Source: Coprinus comatus (lineage: Eukaryota; Basidiomycota; Agaricomycetes; Agaricales; Agaricaceae). From it: 64,000 nt of DNA. Under the pieces are notes generated by a model. That model made no database searches. It had not been told where the DNA came from and saw nothing but the letters and a program-made list of their open reading frames with translations. The DNA is taken from contig JAWPGT010000007.1 in NCBI GenBank assembly GCA_034638255.1, positions 372,001 to 436,000 of the forward strand, written 5' to 3'. Below are positions 34,721 through 47,940 of this stretch, piece after piece (within the stretch, counting starts at the first letter, position 1; every line of letters starts with the position of its first letter). The position numbers and the translations under genes were made by a program.

Positions 34721-37700
34721 ATGGCGGGGATGCTAGAGACGCCGTCCAGAGTATGGCGGCGCATAGAAGCAATTGAAGACCAAGATATGCCGTCTTTACC
34801 GTCTTTACCTGGCTTCGAAGACTCCGCCGATGCCGAACCGTTGACCAGCCGAATTCTACCTCAGGATAGCGATGAACAGACAGACGACGATGACGATAAC
34901 CATAGATATCCTTCAACAAAACTCTCTACCCCAACGAGCTCCCAATATACACCAACCGTCCGTGCATTTTCAACAGGTACAACTGCACGTTTCGTAGACT
35001 CGCTTGGATCACGCAGAACATTCATGGACTCTCGTAGTCGTCACATAAGCCCTACTGTCACCAGGTTCCCTTCTCTTCCCAAGATAAACATTAGTGGTGA
35101 TGCGCCAGATCACTCAATATCGGACCACCCGGAAGAAGATAGTAAATCAAGTGTCCCTGATGTTTATCTGCCTCCTCCAGACGACGATGAAGTTGAAGAA
35201 AAACATGAAGATTTCTCACTCACAGATGCATTACAGTCACTTAGCTTCACTAGCTCACCCTCTAATAGGTCTTCCGGAGCTGGAACTCCTGGATGCAATT
35301 ACGATTATTTGACCAGTCTCAAATCTGATGCAAAGGTTGGTAGTGTTCGCCACTTTGACTTTTCTTCAAGGAGCTGATACGATAATTTTCAGCCTTCACC
35401 TTTCGATAAGTTCCAGAACGTTGGAATCCGTAAAGGCGCCGCTCGTATTCGTACTCCCTCTCTGACACGAACTATTTCCTCACAATCCTCATCGCCTACC
35501 AATACAACCCCTCCAAGTGCTCGCACAACCCCACTCTCACGTTTTCATGCCGCATCACCAATGTCTGCCTCAAGAATACCTTTGCCTCGCTCGACAACCG
35601 CATCCCCTGCCGTCAGAGCAGAGCCTTCTGTAGAAAGCATTCATTCTGAAAATAATCGAAGTGACGCATCACGAAGTAGGTCTATGGATATCGAACACAC
35701 CGACATTCCCTCTCAAACAAACTCAACACAAGAAGAGAAGTTCAATCAGGACGAAGAGGAGAGCGATGGACATCTCGAATCGTCCGCTGGGAACGGACAT
35801 GACCCTACTTTCTCATCCGATGGTGCACCGACTCCTTTTTCGAATAAGCACGATTCAAGAGACTTCCCTTCACCTAATGGTTCCTTGGGCTTTACTCCAA
35901 CACCTGCATTCCCGCGTCCTCGTGCACGATTCAACCTCCCAACCTCTCCCGATGATGAGATTCCAAGTACCCCTGCACAGACTAATGATGAAGAACAGGG
36001 ATATACGGATCTTATGACGCCTCACACCCGTCGGAGGTCTTTCCTTCTCTCAGTTATCAACTCTACTGCCCGACCGCGTCTCAAAATGGGTACGCCACAC
36101 CCCAAGGCTCTTCCAACCCCTAGCATAGTAGAATCAACTCCAGGTCCAATGCAAGATGAAACAACTATCAAGGGGATCAATCTTCGCAGTGCATTTGCGG
36201 GTGTAACTCCACGAGCAAATCTGCCCATTAACCGCAGAATGTCACATCCTTTAGCTCAGACATACGTCCCATCTCCTGCCCATTCCGATACAGATTCTAT
36301 AGCAGGATACGATGGAGTTTCTGTCATTTCTACTACATCATCTAATGATTTGACCGCTCATCCTCGCGCTAACGCTTCTTTTGACCCTGCTATGGGCTTT
36401 GGCACAGGAGCGACTGCCCATGGTATAGGTCGATTCAATGCAGGGAAACTCAACAATTATCTACATACACTGAATCGTAGACTGCAGGAAGAAAACGAGG
36501 TCCTATTGGATAAGTTAAGAAGATTACAAGAGGAACAACATGAGGAGGAATTGGGGGGTGCGTTGGAATCTAATCGCCGGTTGAGTGCTGGGAGTGCTGG
36601 AAACAGGCGTTTGAGCACCGGAACAGTGTTAGGAGATGTAGAAGAGGATCCTGCGGCTGAACGATGGTTAGAAGAAAAGGCGGAGATGGAAGAGATGGTT
36701 GAAGGCTTCAAGGAGGAAGCGGAGAAATATATGATTGAAAAAGAAGAGGCTGAAAATGCACTAGAGACTATAAAACGGGAGCGTGAACGAGACAAAGAAA
36801 GGTGGAAGGAGAGGATGGCAGAAGTAGAAGAGGGTGTTGCTGGTCTAGTGTCACAACTGGAAAAGAAGCTGGAGACAGCAGAGAAGAAAGCTGAGGAGAC
36901 AGAGATTGCTCTAGAGAAACAGGCAGTACAGTTAAGGAAGGAGATAGACAACTTGCGTGCTGAGAGAGATTTAGCCAATGAGCGAGTGGATAAGGCTCAG
37001 GAAGCTCTTGAGAGCGACAAGGATCTTGGTGGAGCTCTGAATGAAGCTAATGAACGTTTGGCCGAAGTGATGAACAATCTAAGAAACGCCAATGGACGCA
37101 TCAAAGACTTGGAGAAGGAACTTAAGGGAACAGATGCGCGCATAGATAAACTTGAGGTTCAACATGACAAGGACCAACAAATTATCGCTAAGTTGGAAGA
37201 GGAAGCTAATTCCGCTGCAGACGAAATTGAAGCAGAGCGCGGGAAGGTCGAGGAACTGGAAACTCACATTCAACTTTCGGAGAAGGAGTACAAGGAAACG
37301 AAAGAGTATATCCATGAGCTCGAAGAAAATGCCGATATCATTGCGCAACGTCTAGAGAGCTTGGAAAGTGAATTTGTCGATGCCGAGAACATGATCAAGA
37401 AACTTGAAGTTTCGGAATCGGAAGCTAGGAAATGCATTTCTCAGCTCAAGGAAGAATCGGCTAAGTTACAAGATGTTAACTCAGGCATGGAGGAGGCGTT
37501 GAAAGAGGCAGAGGAGAAAATGTTTGAGGATGGAGAAGCTATCACAAAACTAAAATCTGAATTAGCTGCATTGGAGCGCGAAAAACAACGTATCTTGGCG
37601 ACTCCTTCAAGCGTTGCTCCAAGCACAGATCTTGATGGCTCCACTGAAGCTGAGCTCGAGGCTCTGGAGGTCGAACTGGATGACGCCCACCGAGAAATTG

Positions 37701-40155
37701 CCCGGTTAAATGCGTTATTAGAACAATCGCCAGCGCGCAAGGCAATGGAAATGGCCAAAGACGCGAGAATTGAGATGCTAGAGAAAGAGAGAGAAGAGTT
37801 ATTGCAAAGAAATAAGTCACTTCGGATGACAGTTAACGAGGTTACAACGCCGAACAAACTTGTAAACAATAGTGGAATCTCTCCAATTCATCGACACGTA
37901 CTATCAATGTCTATCCGCATGCCTAAAACGCCGGGAGGTCCTTTACGAGAGGTATGTGATTTACTTTTGCTTGATAGAACATCCAAGATACTCAAGCAAT
38001 ATAATAGATGTCATGGTTGAATAACACAACCAATGATCCCGGTGTAACGCCTCTGTTAGCAGAGATCAATCGCCTACAACTAGAGCTTGACCACGCAAAC
38101 GAAAGCATCGATGATAAAATCGATAAACTAGAAGATGCCGGTCTTGGTGTTGTTGAACTTACTCAAAAATTGGCTGACGCACGTGCCAAGAGCGTCGCAT
38201 TGGAAGACGAAATCAATAGGCTCAAGAGGACCGAAGATCGCAGAAGTCGACGACTACAAAGAATGCGATGCCAAAAATGCAAGGTTAAGGTTGACATTCG
38301 ACAGATTTTGCATGACGAAGAAAGGTATGATTGTACCATCTACTAATACATCTGAAATAACTCAACATCCCGTCTTCCATAGTTTCTTGGATGCATCGAG
38401 AGATACTTTGCCTTCAGAACCACCTACACCTCCTACAAGAACTACCGAGACTTTGCGCCAGAACCTGAAAGAAGTTAGCGAAGAACTTACAAATCTCAAA
38501 CAACGATGGCAAGAAGAGAAGAGGAAACTCGTTAATGAAAAGGCGGTTCTACAAGATGCCACAAGCCGTCTTAATGAACAGGTCAAAGAGGGTGCTAGAC
38601 GACTCAGTTCCGATAGGAATAATGATAAGAAGCGGGAAGACGTGGAGACTGTAAGCCCCCCTTTGCTTGCGGTAAAACTGAAACTCATGTCGAATGATCT
38701 ACAGGAGCTCCGCAGGACAATACAGGAACTCGAAGAGGAACTAAGATCTGAACGTTCTCGCCTACGAAGCCTAGACACACAACAAGGTCGCATGCAACGG
38801 GATCGCGATGAACTTCTGAATCAACTGAAGCGTACGGAATCTGTAAGAAGCCTTGCATCGTTGTCCGACCTGCAATCGCTAAAATTTCTCTTTAGGATAT
38901 GGAAGACGTTAGAGAACAACTGCAAAAGTTCAAACAAGAGAATAATCAGCTCGAAAAAGAACTTCGCCAAAACACAACAGTTGAACACAAAGCCAAGCTA
39001 CTTGAAAAGAAGGTGTCAGAAAATCATAAGACAATTGAGACATTGCGTCAAGAACGTGCTTCACTCTCTAATGATTTCAAGGATCTTCAGAAACGTTACA
39101 CTGAGGCTTCCGAAGTAAGTAACTGTTCGCATGTATTTCTCTACATCTGCTCAATATCATCTGCATACAGCGTGCTAATCGCCTCCACGAAGAATATGCA
39201 ACATCTTCAAATGTTCATGAACGTCGTCGCCAACAACTCGACAACCATCTTCTTGAGATTGAAGACCTCAAACGTGCACTGGCAAACCAGAACACCAAGG
39301 TGCAGCAAGTTGAAGAAGAGAAAGAACGGATGTTGGCTGAGAAGAATGATGTGGCTAAGACCATTTCAATGCTTGAAGCTGATCTTCGCCGTGTAAGGAA
39401 AGATGCAGATACTTTCAGGAGAGATCTCAAGTCACTGAGAACAGAGAAAGAGAAGGCTGAGGTTAAATACAAGGATGAGATCACCAGATTGGAGAGGACT
39501 AAGAAGCAAAGTCAGACCCAACTGAGACTGCTGAACGAAGAACTGGATGTCCAGAAGGATTATATCTCGAGGGCAAGAGCGGAAATAAATAACCATGTTT
39601 GCGCAACGTAAGTTCCAAAATAAGGATGTCCACTTGCGATGCTAATTTTATTCCCAGTGGCAGTGATGACCATCAATTGTCCGCGCTCAAACTGCAACAT
39701 AACAAGGAGTGCAAGGGTTTGATTGTTCAAATCCGATACCTGAAAGCCAAATTCACGAGAGAGTCACTATTCCGAAATGACCTCGGGTATCAAAAACAAT
39801 ATCTTCTAGTTTTGTTGTCTCAATTCGAGAAAGGGTTCGTCGCCACAGCGTCAACACTATGTCAGACTAACTCTTTCATCAGTGAACAGAAGATACTCGC
39901 TGCTATTGCTCGCATAGGATACCCTATCAATCTCAAACCACGGAGAACAAAGAAGTTGAAGTCGGTCGCATACATGATCATTTTCATTGCACGAGCCAGG
40001 TCAGTAAAAAATTAATCGCATTCAAACGCTAATGCTGACCGATATTGCTCAACAGACAAGCGAAAGAGGCTTGGCAGGAGCATAGTGCGTCAAAGAAGGC
40101 TGTGGCTGCCGCCTTAGAGGACGTAAGACGCCGCCGAGCTCTTCCTGCTTCATAG
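34721..40155 (+). CDS. Long coiled-coil protein with C-terminal PACT-like domain (spindle pole body scaffold)
   Basis: Members of this family (pericentrin, AKAP450, fission yeast Pcp1) anchor gamma-tubulin complexes at centrosomes or spindle poles. The preferred start is ATG 34721 (MAGMLETPSRVWRRIEAIE). The first 500 residues are disordered with many Ser/Thr-Pro sites. From about 36440 (GKLNNYLHTLNRRLQEENEVL) onward the protein is almost unbroken coiled coil through 39600 (LEKKLETAEKKAEETEIAL; ELEEELRSERSRLRSLDTQ). The C-terminus gives LSALKLQHNKECKGLIVQIR, then KAKFTRESLFRNDLGYQKQY, LLVLLSQFEK and EQKILAAIARIG, the pattern of the PACT targeting domain, then RRTKKLKSVAYMIIFIARA. At least eight introns, e.g. 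37951-38010, 38323-38380 and 39611-39658. Length after splicing is about 1,600 residues. Orthology to Pcp1 is inferred from the PACT block and coiled coils; I see no certain CM1 motif. Confidence 0.78.
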
Positions 40156-40381
40156 GCCCGGCAACCTTTTTTTGTTTCCTTCGATTTTTATTTAAGTATT
40201 TGGGTTATTTCCCTTGGTATCTTGCTCTGCATTTTTAGTTTGGGTCTATCATTAGATATGTATTTTGTGTTGTACGATTAATCGCAACGAGACTTGAATA
40301 ATAATATATCAGTATAATGCCGGCTTAGCTTGAAATCGTGTAAGACACGTATAAATATGTTTTATGTCCGTAAATCTTGTG

Positions 40382-41557
40382 TCAAAGCTTTAGTTTGGAG
40401 CGTTCCGATATTATACGGACTGCATTCTTCGAGAAAACGTAGGAAAGACCGCTCCAAATTGTTGTCGTCGCCACTGTCAACCTGATGTCATATTAAAACA
40501 AGTAAATATGAAGAAAATGAAAATAACAAGTAGCGTAAACGTACTGTAATCCTTGAAGGGCGAGACCTAAATCGAAAGGTAGAATAGGGTGAACCGTGGA
40601 GACCCCCATAAGCAATAGTTGTAGGGCAGTATTCACCTATAAATTAACATAACATAAGGCACAAATGCTAAGTTTGTTATTATAGTCCGTACCTTGCTGA
40701 TATATGTCGGGTGTACCTCAGCTGAAGGAATTGAAAAGTCCCAATATCGACTAAACGTTTTCTATTTCCATCGTATTTAATATATACCAATGAATAAACG
40801 GAAACCGTCAACAAGTTCAACGTACCGGATACGGTAGAGAAGTGTATCGAATATAAAATGCTGACAAACTAAGAAGGACATCCCGACCAAGAATGATAAT
40901 GGCGAGAGGGACTGAGAATAAACGGAGATATATACCAACGTTTTGCTTTGCAAATAAGAATCAAATCATACCAGGTATCAGGTCTTGCATTGCCAAAGTA
41001 ACAGTTAACGTTGTCATAAGGATTTTGTCTGCTGCAGGATCCAATATTGTACCAAGTACTGAACTCATGTTGAACCTTCGTGCCAGATACCCGTCAACCT
41101 AGAAAACCACAATTATATACATTGAATAAACCCATATAATAACAACAGGATTGAAGTAGAATAAATGAAAATGAAAATGACGAACCAAGTCTGTGAGACC
41201 CGCATATACGAGTAAACCAGTCGCGAGATGATAATTTCCTTCAAGTATAGACCAAGCAAGAACTGGACAGGCAATTATTCGAGATACAGTAAGGACGTTA
41301 GGAATAGTATATATGTTTTCGCGGATTGTGGGTGTCGGTTTATTGACATAATTCGTGGAATGATTATCTTCAGAATGCTGGCTCCGAATCCGTAACGAAG
41401 TCGAAAAAGTTCGGGAAGTGAATTTTAGTGGTCGAAGAGATGATGTATTCTGTTGAAGAGCGCGTGTTATGGGTGAATGTATGCGGGGTAGACGGGCGCA
41501 TGAACATGGGTGAGTAAAGAGACTTGTAGAACGAAACGAGATTGCAGTCCTTAGCAT
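40382..41557 (-). CDS. CRD1: Cardiolipin synthase (CDP-alcohol phosphatidyltransferase)
   Basis: The enzyme makes cardiolipin from phosphatidylglycerol and CDP-diacylglycerol in the mitochondrial inner membrane. From ATG 41557 (MLRTAISFRSTSLFTH) there is a long Arg/Ser-rich mitochondrial presequence, then ENIYTIPNVLTVSRIIACPV, which starts the catalytic domain. The CDP-alcohol transferase signature is complete: VDGYLARRFNMSSVLGTILD followed by PAADK (DGxxARxxxxxSxxGxxxDxxxDK). Helices follow, with LAIIILGRDVLLSLSAFYIR, the conserved PSAEVHPTYISKVNTALQL, and a last exon TTTIWSGLSYVFSKNAVRI to a stop at 40382. Five exons; introns at about 41191-41105, 40980, 40800, 40690 and 40545-40490. It is convergent with the PACT gene, with only 226 bases between the stops. 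Confidence 0.9.
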
Positions 41558-41727
41558 TTGAAGAAACCTAAAGAGAAAGCGGTAAACACGCCCCTCATCC
41601 TACCCTCATCCTGAGATGATCCCAATGATGCAAAACCGGCAATTCCCTTTCCTAAGGTAGATATCCAATTACAACATACAACATACAAGTACACAGAAAT
41701 CCATATGTAAACATTTCGCTATTTTTT

Positions 41728-44036
41728 TCATAATTGATAGCGGAAGTGGGGATGCTTATAACCTAAAGCATGAATCTCCTCTTCTGATTTATTCGACAAT
41801 CGATAATCCCTTTCTCCCCGATCCCTCTTTGAATTTTCCTGTTGCAAATACAGAGTACCAGCAATAATCACGAGCATAACGACAACACCTGCTACAAGAT
41901 TCAAAGTATTTCCTTTGCGGTAATTGGGTGCGTCATTCGGCAGGTATGTCCAGACTCTGTGAAACACCAACAACATACAAATCAAAGACAGTTAGGACTA
42001 AATGATTTAGGAACAACTCACGCGACGACAGAACCAAGTGCACCAAGGCCAGGAATAATGGCGGTAACCACCGCACGCACAGTTTCAGGTGCTGCGTTAT
42101 CTGTTCCCCATGTAAGAAGCTGACCAAGGATATTAGTTTACAATATTAATCATGGTCAACGATCAAAAAAAAATTCACCAAGGGCCCGGTCGCCGTTCCA
42201 CCCATCACACATAAGAAACAAGCTGCATATCTAGCTTGCGAATTTCTTGTGGAAATAGCAATCGCATAACCCGCAATTTCAAATATCATAGAAACAAGGA
42301 TCGCAATTGAGCGACTGTTTAGTCGGAAACTCATGTAACAACAGATTATTGCCCAGACTGCACTCACGGCAAAAGGTGGTACCGAGCGTAACTGGGCTTG
42401 AACCACACCTACAAGTAAAGTATGATCAGAAATGGTATATTATATGTGAGATGAAACATTTTTACTAAACCTGCCCACTAACCAATAAATAAACCTCGTT
42501 AGTTCCTCTATATGTACATTTCGTAAATCAAGACCTACAAGAATTAACCACAGTAGGTAGGAACAAGCTCAATCCCTGGAAAGATATGTTCACGAGCATA
42601 TAACACAATGTGCAAATAAGCGTCTTGATACTGATTCAGATCCATTTCTTTCTTGTTATGAACTGAAGGTAACAGACCCATGTGTTGAAAGAACGTATGA
42701 CGAGCCTCCATGTTGTTCTTTCTTTCTTCCCTCCAACCTTCACCACAGCGTCGGCATTTATTCTAGCTATAGCCAAAGCTCTCTCTGCCTCGTTGAGTAG
42801 TCGAGTTTTCTGTGGATCGTCAGGCATAAAGAATAGTAATAATATACCAACGCCAGTGGTGATAATCCCTGCCAATGGTCAAGTCACGATACGAAACTTT
42901 CCTCGTCTATAACACGTACCTTCGACAAAGAAGATCTATAGGGGTGAGAACCATTAAATCCGAATTTCGATAAATAAGCACTTTTAAATAAAATACCTTT
43001 CTCCAACTGACAACAGTTCCAATGTCATCAAGTGTCAAAAGACCGGAAGCCAATAGGCCACCAACTATAAAAATGATGAAACATAGGGGTTTCTGATAAA
43101 CTGAAGCTACTTACAAGCTCCGGCAAGAGTTGGCGAAAGACCAAAAAAGAAACCCATACGTAAGACCAATTCATGTCGTCGATAATACTGACATAACAAG
43201 GGTTTCGCGGGTTAGAACTTATTCATAGACGACACCCCGGGCTCACCCTAGACAAACAATAGACCAAGCCAGACTATGATCTTCAATTCAGCTCTCAGTC
43301 CCCGTCTAGTCTTTACCTCAAACGCACCAGTGTACCACCTTCAGCCAGTCCCAAGAATACCCTTGTCACTATTAATTCTCCGTATGTTTTCATGAATGCG
43401 GACCCAATGGTTACTGCGCCAAAGCTGATGACAAGGTACGCAATCCAAACCGACCCAAGCCGCTTCAATACGAGGTTTGAGGGTATTTCCACCACGATAT
43501 ACTTTTTCGGAAGTTCGGTGAATCAGCCCAGTTCCTGTCTGAAATTTTACTGGACGTACACAGACGTAGAAGACTGTCAATGCAACGTTTAGATCAAAAC
43601 CCTGCATATCCAGATCCCTTTCCAGCCCTGGCGCATTAAACGTGTAATTGGAGCCTGAGAATAATACCCAAAATTGCTGCGTCACTTACCAGCTATCCTA
43701 GCATTTCCTGAGAGCAATTTCAATTGTAGACCAGTCATCCAACATAGACGAGCGACTTAGTAGAAAACATACCGATCGCTGTTCTGATAAATATTCAGTT
43801 CTATTATTCCTCTCGAAAACTCTGAAAGCACCTCACCTATCAATGAAGTTAAGGCAATCTGTGGCCAGTGGTCATTTCAAAATACATGAGTACTTTTGTC
43901 AGGTGGGATACTTACAGATTAGTGTGAAAAGCGGCAGTAACACCAAGTCCAATTTCCTTAAGAGCTTTCGCTCCGCTATGGGGTCAACATCAGCTTCCAC
44001 CGTTACGCCTTCAATTGAGCCTTTCTCGGAGGACAT
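41728..44036 (-). CDS. Major facilitator transporter, DAL5-like anion:cation symporter family
   Basis: A second permease of the DAL5/TNA1 family. From ATG 44036 (MSSEKGSIEGVTVEAD) it has ERKLLRKLDLVLLPLFTLI, the usual beginning of helix 1. Later exons give ARIAGLERDLDMQGFDLNVA, VEIPSNLVLKRLG with YLVISFGAVTIGSAFMKTYG and RVFLGLAEGG (the family motif around helix 5), then GVGILLLFFMPDDPQKTRLL and EAERALAIARINAD in the central loop. The C-terminal half has FAVSAVWAIICCYMSFRLNS, WGTDNAAPETVRAVVTA, YRKGNTLNLVAGVVVML and the end YLQQENSKRDRGERDYRL. About eleven introns. No lesion seen. Substrate unknown. The C-terminal RE/QENxxRxRGERD motif is shared with the transporter at 20540-23238. Confidence 0.83.
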
Positions 44037-45437
44037 GACCAATGTGTGAACACCTAAGAGCCAGAGATTGTAGGGAAGCAATGTGCCAGGTTGAACAATA
44101 CAGTCCCACCAATGCAATTCTATATATACTTGATAAGCCTATTATATCCTTGTGGATATTTCAGCTGAGTCGGTGTCAAAACTTGGGGATCAGTATTCCT
44201 TTGTTAGAAGCTTTCTCCCCAAAAATGGGCGAGGAAATAGCGTTGAGTACACACGGTATCGTTCGTGACCTGATTGTGGTGGTCATATGTCCCTCAGGAT
44301 ATAGGAAGGACATAGAATAACCGTGGAAAAGGTAGGAAAAATGCCACCACAGAGATGGGATCTTACTGTTCAGTGCCACTGCTGTATTGTTTGCAACACA
44401 GACAGGGCGATTGGCCACTAAACCTAACACAATTGTACTAAACCTTGGTTCAGTTTATCCTAATAAAGAGAGAATAAGTAAACTTGGTTGAATGAAGTTG
44501 TTTGTTGTACATATTGAATAGAAGAAAGAACCTTACGGTCTCTACCTCGTTCCTCAATCATCGCGAAGCATGATAAACATTTTATTGATGCGTACGTCAC
44601 TAGCATTTATGCATATGACATACGCCTGGAGCATGGATTCCTTGTAGAAGGGCGTTCTAATGGTGTAAGGGATACCAAATGTGTTTGCATTCAAAGTGAG
44701 TTCAGAGTAAGTCCATTGACAAGTGTACGACACAAGTCTTCCACGCCAAAATTTGGATCATCATAGATCATTGAGATCAGCACTCACGCACGGCCTGACC
44801 CCCTCTCCATTTTCTCCTGAGATAAACTATCATCATCGGAGAAGTTGGTTTGGCTTCAGCATGGAACTATTTTCAAAGTCTCCGCGTTAAGCTATTGAGG
44901 GAACATCCGTTCATGATATCATTCGTGTTTGTGCTCCCAGTGATCCGTTGGCGAGAATAGAATTGAGGTTGATGGAGATGCACCAGTTCAAAGTTACATG
45001 GATCATCGAATAAAACTTTTTGGAAAATTAGAAAAGTTACTGTCGTAAGTGGCATTGAACAACTATTGATAGATTTGATGGATTTTTCTGACGCTCCAAC
45101 ATTCTTTTTGAGAGGGCGCCAACGGTGGAGCCGAGGGTCTAGACATGGGTGGATATAACCAAAATCGGGACCTGTAAGGCTGTCACCATACTTCTTTCTA
45201 TTCCAAGCTCTCGGGTGTTGATCTTTCGATGCAAGGAAAAGGTTGTTCTAAGGTAAGAGATGAATAAAGTGGGGGGAAGAGGGTAAACGGTGAATGGAGT
45301 AGCGCAGAAGCATGATTGAGAAGAGCAGCAGATGTGCACGGGTGCAGCGCGGGAGATGATGATATTCGAATCAGGTGCTAACCCTGAGTGTGTCTCTTCC
45401 TTCATCATCTACAACCAAGTCCCATTCTGGATCTCTC
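44037..45437. other. Spacer between transporter and unknown coiled-coil gene
   Basis: About 1.4 kb between two divergent genes. No recognisable gene, tRNA or repeat. Open frames at 44042-44430 and 45139-45408 have no domain and no splice partners. Confidence 0.45.
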
Positions 45438-47581
45438 ATGGATGCACCGGACAATGTCGCGCGGGTCACCTCTCTGCGTAGTCGCCCAAGCTTCACACCC
45501 ATGGGCCCAAGGACTCCGTTCAGACCCAATTTCGACCTTCCATTACCTCCAAGTTCGGTGGGCTCACGAGCATCTAGTCCTCGAGTGCCATCGCCTGCAC
45601 ACACACCCCCAGCCATTTTAGAGCCTCTAGTCCTCCCCACAGTTCAAGAAACTCCTATAGAATCACCCATAACTCCTCAAGAACTCCTTCCACCTGCTCC
45701 ACCTGCTTACACAGTCCTGCCCGAGGAACCTTCAACAAGTACCAATGCTCCTCCTCCACCCCCGCGTTTGACTGTCCCAGAAATTCGCTTCGAACCACAG
45801 CCTATTATGTGGAAAGCGCTTCCCTTAGAAGCAGCGCTATGTGAGATATTCATTGCTTAATAGCGTATGGCAGCCTGGCAGGCTCATTGACATATTCTGA
45901 CAGGGACCTTCACTTCACAAGAGCTCCAGCAGATCGTGTCACGCGCCATCCGATCGTCTGCCGGAGAGTCATTCATTCGATTACTGACTGTAGAAAATCT
46001 CGATAGGGTCCTCCCCTCAGAGCTTGAACGCTTGAATACTCTCAAAAGCGCCCTTCAATCTAGATATCGATTTCTGGTACATCGGAGAAGTATGTTACTT
46101 CAGGCTCTTGTTACGAGCGCCCAGGCCCCTCTAGTAAAGGACAAGGATTTCAAAGAAACATCTGATAGCATCATGAAACTTGCACTGCAATTATCAGAAA
46201 CAACAATAGAATGTGACAGGATCGTGGAAGATTTAGTCAAGATATCTGACCATGTTGTCCAAATTACCCGCTTGATCGACATGCATTGGGCGAGCGCACT
46301 CGCAATCGCACTTCGCAAGGTGCATACATCAATCACCATATTGTTGGTTCTGTTGCTGATCCATCTTCTCAGTTGAACAATAGTTATGGTCGGCGAACGA
46401 CTGAACTACAACAAGCCAGAGACAGAGTTGTTCAGCTAGAGGCCGAATTGGAGGATGCATGGAAGGAAGCGGAAGATTTGGCGCACGAGATGGATGAATT
46501 TGAAGCAGATCTTGGATCGGACGTCGAAGGGGAGGCTATCATTACAACAGCTGAGGTTGTGGCTGTACCCACCGCTCCTACCTCCCCTAGGCCTCAAAGC
46601 TTGATTATCGTCCCAAGATTAATGAATGTCGATGCAATTGTCCCTCGAGCTCCTCTATCGCCACGCACCGCCCAACCTACGGCCGATATTCCAGCAGATA
46701 TCATCCAACAAGACGATGGTGCCCAACAAGGTGACAGTCAAGCGCATAACGAAGACACCAGAAGTATTCGCAGCGACAAAAGCGAAAGGAGTCCTAGTCT
46801 CAAAAGTACTCGCAGCCAGCGCAGTTTGAAAAGCATGAAGAGCAACCGTAGTCATCGAAGTCTTCGGGGGGATACTAGAAGCCAACATGTATCTGCTGCT
46901 AGAAAACGAAGCCACCGAGCATCTCAAGGTAGTCTTCGTCTGCCACAAGGACTTGGACGCAAGCAAAGCACTAGCACTTCACGACCAAAGACGCCTGTTG
47001 ATGGGCTCCATCCTCCCGTTCCAAATATTCCTCTTCAGTTTACCTCGGCACCAGTGCCATTTCATTCTGCAAAGGCTTCATCTACGTTGTTGCATTGGGA
47101 TTCTAGAAGCGCCTCCCCGCCGCTCTACGCAGGAATAGCATCACATCGACGGACGAAAACAATCCACCTCCGACATCATTTCGTGCGCCAGCTAACCTGG
47201 ATGATATCAATTTGAACGACGATGATCATGGTATTAAAGAAGTCCCTAGGACTCCAAAACGTGCATCTTTCGACGATATGAGACGTCGCCAAGAAATACA
47301 AGGTATGCTTTAAACAGAGTTCGTCGTGATCACATATCTGACCCACATCTCTTGATTTAGATTCACCCACAACCAATGTTACATCTATTTGGCGCAATGC
47401 TGATACCCCTAAAACTCCAGCAGAACGGCTTGAATCTCTGATGCGACGCAACTCTTCTAACAAATCGACACCCTATCAGAAACTTCGAACGCTAACGAAA
47501 CGATACTCACTTCCATTCCCTCTACTAGCCTCAAGTAAATCTCCTAATAGTACACGACGGCGACTTTCCGATCGCTCGTAA
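45438..47581 (+). CDS. Unknown protein with coiled coil and Ser/Arg-rich region
   Basis: I do not recognise this family. Exons are about 45438-45840, 45904-46319, 46373-47302 and 47361-47581. The N-terminus (MDAPDNVARVTSLRSRPSF) is Pro-rich. The second exon is helical (TFTSQELQQIVSRAIRSSAG; LVHRRSMLLQALVTSA) and ends just before an intron. The third begins with a coiled coil (LQQARDRVVQLEAELEDAWK) followed by Ser/Arg repeats (SLKSTRSQRSLKSMKSNRSH). The last exon is basic (PYQKLRTLTKRYSL). Near 47110 the frame carrying FHSAKASSTLLHWDSRSA must change to reach RRNSITSTDENNPPPTSF. An extra intron with donor GTTTAC near 47037 and acceptor ACGCAG near 47131 could do this; otherwise it is a frame break. 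It could be a cytoskeletal or cell-polarity protein, but that is a guess. Confidence 0.62.
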
Positions 47582-47940
47582 ATCATGCTAGCTACACTTG
47601 ACAAGGCATCCCACTATCCTATTCACTAAAAAAAAAACCCACGCGCTCATCTGTATACCATCGCACGTTTTCCACTCGCTCTTTTACCCCTAGTAAATTG
47701 TCTTATACCATGCACCTTCCTTTAAAATGCCTACTCGTGAGAGCTGGACAATCTCACACATATACCAACCATTACCTTGTTGTTACTACACTCTCTTTTC
47801 GCTCGTAATTTCGTCCGTTGTTTTTTTATATGCACCAAGAACATTTATACCAGCTTGCACAAGTCGATTAATAAAAGTAGCCGAATACAAAACAAAACAA
47901 AAACACAAGTACTGTTAAAACATTATAAAAGCACATATTC
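47582..47940. other. 3' spacer between convergent genes
   Basis: About 360 bases between convergent stops. It is T-rich, and nothing beyond 3' UTRs is seen. Confidence 0.45.

Noticed and set aside
36457..38793. Ser-rich minus-strand frames opposite the coiled-coil gene
   Set aside because: Glu/Lys-rich coding strands give Ser/Phe/Leu-rich mirror frames; nothing independent supports them.
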